DNA of 6,159 bases from CAYUNA01 sp047629355 (GTDB lineage Bacteria > Bacteroidota > Bacteroidia > Chitinophagales > Saprospiraceae). The stretch spans positions 1-6,159 of the forward strand of contig JBLHWU010000310.1 of the NCBI GenBank assembly GCA_047629355.1. Direction: 5' to 3'. The translations under genes and the position numbers were made by a program. Each line of letters opens with the position of its first letter. Within the stretch, counting starts at the first letter, position 1. The notes under the pieces were generated by a model, which did no database searches, had not been told where the DNA came from, and worked only from the letters and a program-made list of their open reading frames with translations. Below are positions 5,943 through 6,159 of the stretch, piece after piece.

Positions 5943-6098
5943 TGTTAGTTTTTTTGTGACTTTGAATAATACGTCAGGTAAGACGGATTGTTTTTAAAAA
6001 AGGGTTGGGTGTACTGCAAATTTTCAAGTTGCATATGTATCGAGGGTTACTCGACCCGACAAAAAATATTTTTGATAATATGTTATTTGTTTTTCAAA
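5943..6098 (-). other. leader region of the lipoprotein gene, no promoter recognised
   Basis: This AT-rich stretch holds no ORF. I looked on the minus strand for the TAnnTTTG element and found only near misses: AAAATTTG at 6025-6018, and a spacing-shifted match in the A-run at 6060-6070. A short hairpin, tcgag/ctcga (6040-6044 with 6050-6054), is present but weak. The promoter for the two minus-strand genes should lie here or just past the window edge. Confidence 0.3.
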
Positions 6099-6111
6099 GG
6101 GAGTTTGAGGG
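6099..6111 (+). repeat. 13-bp repeat gggagtttgaggg, right copy
   Basis: This is an exact copy of the word at 187-199 and lies next to a palindromic element in the same way. Here it is followed by acacaagcgttgcc, at the left copy by the inverted-repeat element beginning ggttgtgt. The two contexts share no further aligned sequence apart from ttgtgt appearing in opposite orientation. Confidence 0.55.
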
Positions 6112-6159
6112 ACACAAGCGTTGCCGTAGGCATAGGCAACGCGCACTGTGTTTTTTGAA
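6112..6159. repeat. hairpin element cut by the window end
   Basis: gcgttgcc (6118-6125) pairs exactly with ggcaacgc (6135-6142) around the loop gtaggcata. Outside an internal loop, acaca (6112-6116) pairs with tgtgt (6147-6151). On the plus strand the stem is followed by TTTTTT (6151-6156), which gives it terminator form, but no plus-strand gene ends here in this window. Read on the minus strand it begins ttcaaaaaa and then contains cgttgcc and tatgcc. This recalls the centre of the 159-bp palindrome, which has ttcaaaaaa (454-462), cgttgc (464-469) and atagcc. It may be a relative of that element; the right part is missing. Confidence 0.5.

Overview
The window looks like chromosomal DNA from a member of the Bacteroidota. 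It is AT-leaning. None of the starts has a convincing Shine-Dalgarno sequence; the upstream stretches are A/T-rich instead. There is one TAnnTTTG-type promoter element, a lipoprotein with an acidic patch just after its lipid-anchored cysteine, and a small beta-rich exported protein ending in Phe. The intergenic spaces are full of palindromes. A Saprospiria-like affiliation is a guess from style and was not tested.

Layout. Positions 2-112 hold the last 36 codons of an unidentified plus-strand gene. Positions 113-658 have no gene but hold two probable non-autonomous mobile elements: a 130-bp element with 18-bp terminal inverted repeats (198-327), and a 159-bp near-complete palindrome flanked by TTA repeats (397-555). 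These are followed by a possible promoter and a leader hairpin. Three plus-strand genes come next: a TPR-AAA+ ATPase (659-2011), a CMP-sialate-synthetase-type cytidylyltransferase (2062-2724) and an enoyl-CoA hydratase/isomerase (2820-3605). Both gaps between them contain palindromic sequence. A 70-bp hairpin (3619-3688) lies between this group and two convergent minus-strand genes. In transcription order these are a YfbK-type von Willebrand A lipoprotein (5942-4419) and a small exported, probably beta-barrel, protein (4332-3736). The right edge, upstream of the lipoprotein gene, holds another palindromic element cut by the window end.

How the genes fit together. The three plus-strand genes could be co-transcribed, but they do not form a recognised pathway: a protein-remodelling ATPase, an acidic-sugar activating enzyme and an acyl-CoA enzyme. 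The two minus-strand genes both encode envelope proteins and are probably transcribed together. I see no convincing new multi-gene system. The most unusual content is the density and variety of palindromic elements: every gap above 45 bp except the 86-bp one at 4333-4418 carries a substantial one. The orphan TPR-AAA+ ATPase with meiotic-clade-like features is the other point of interest.
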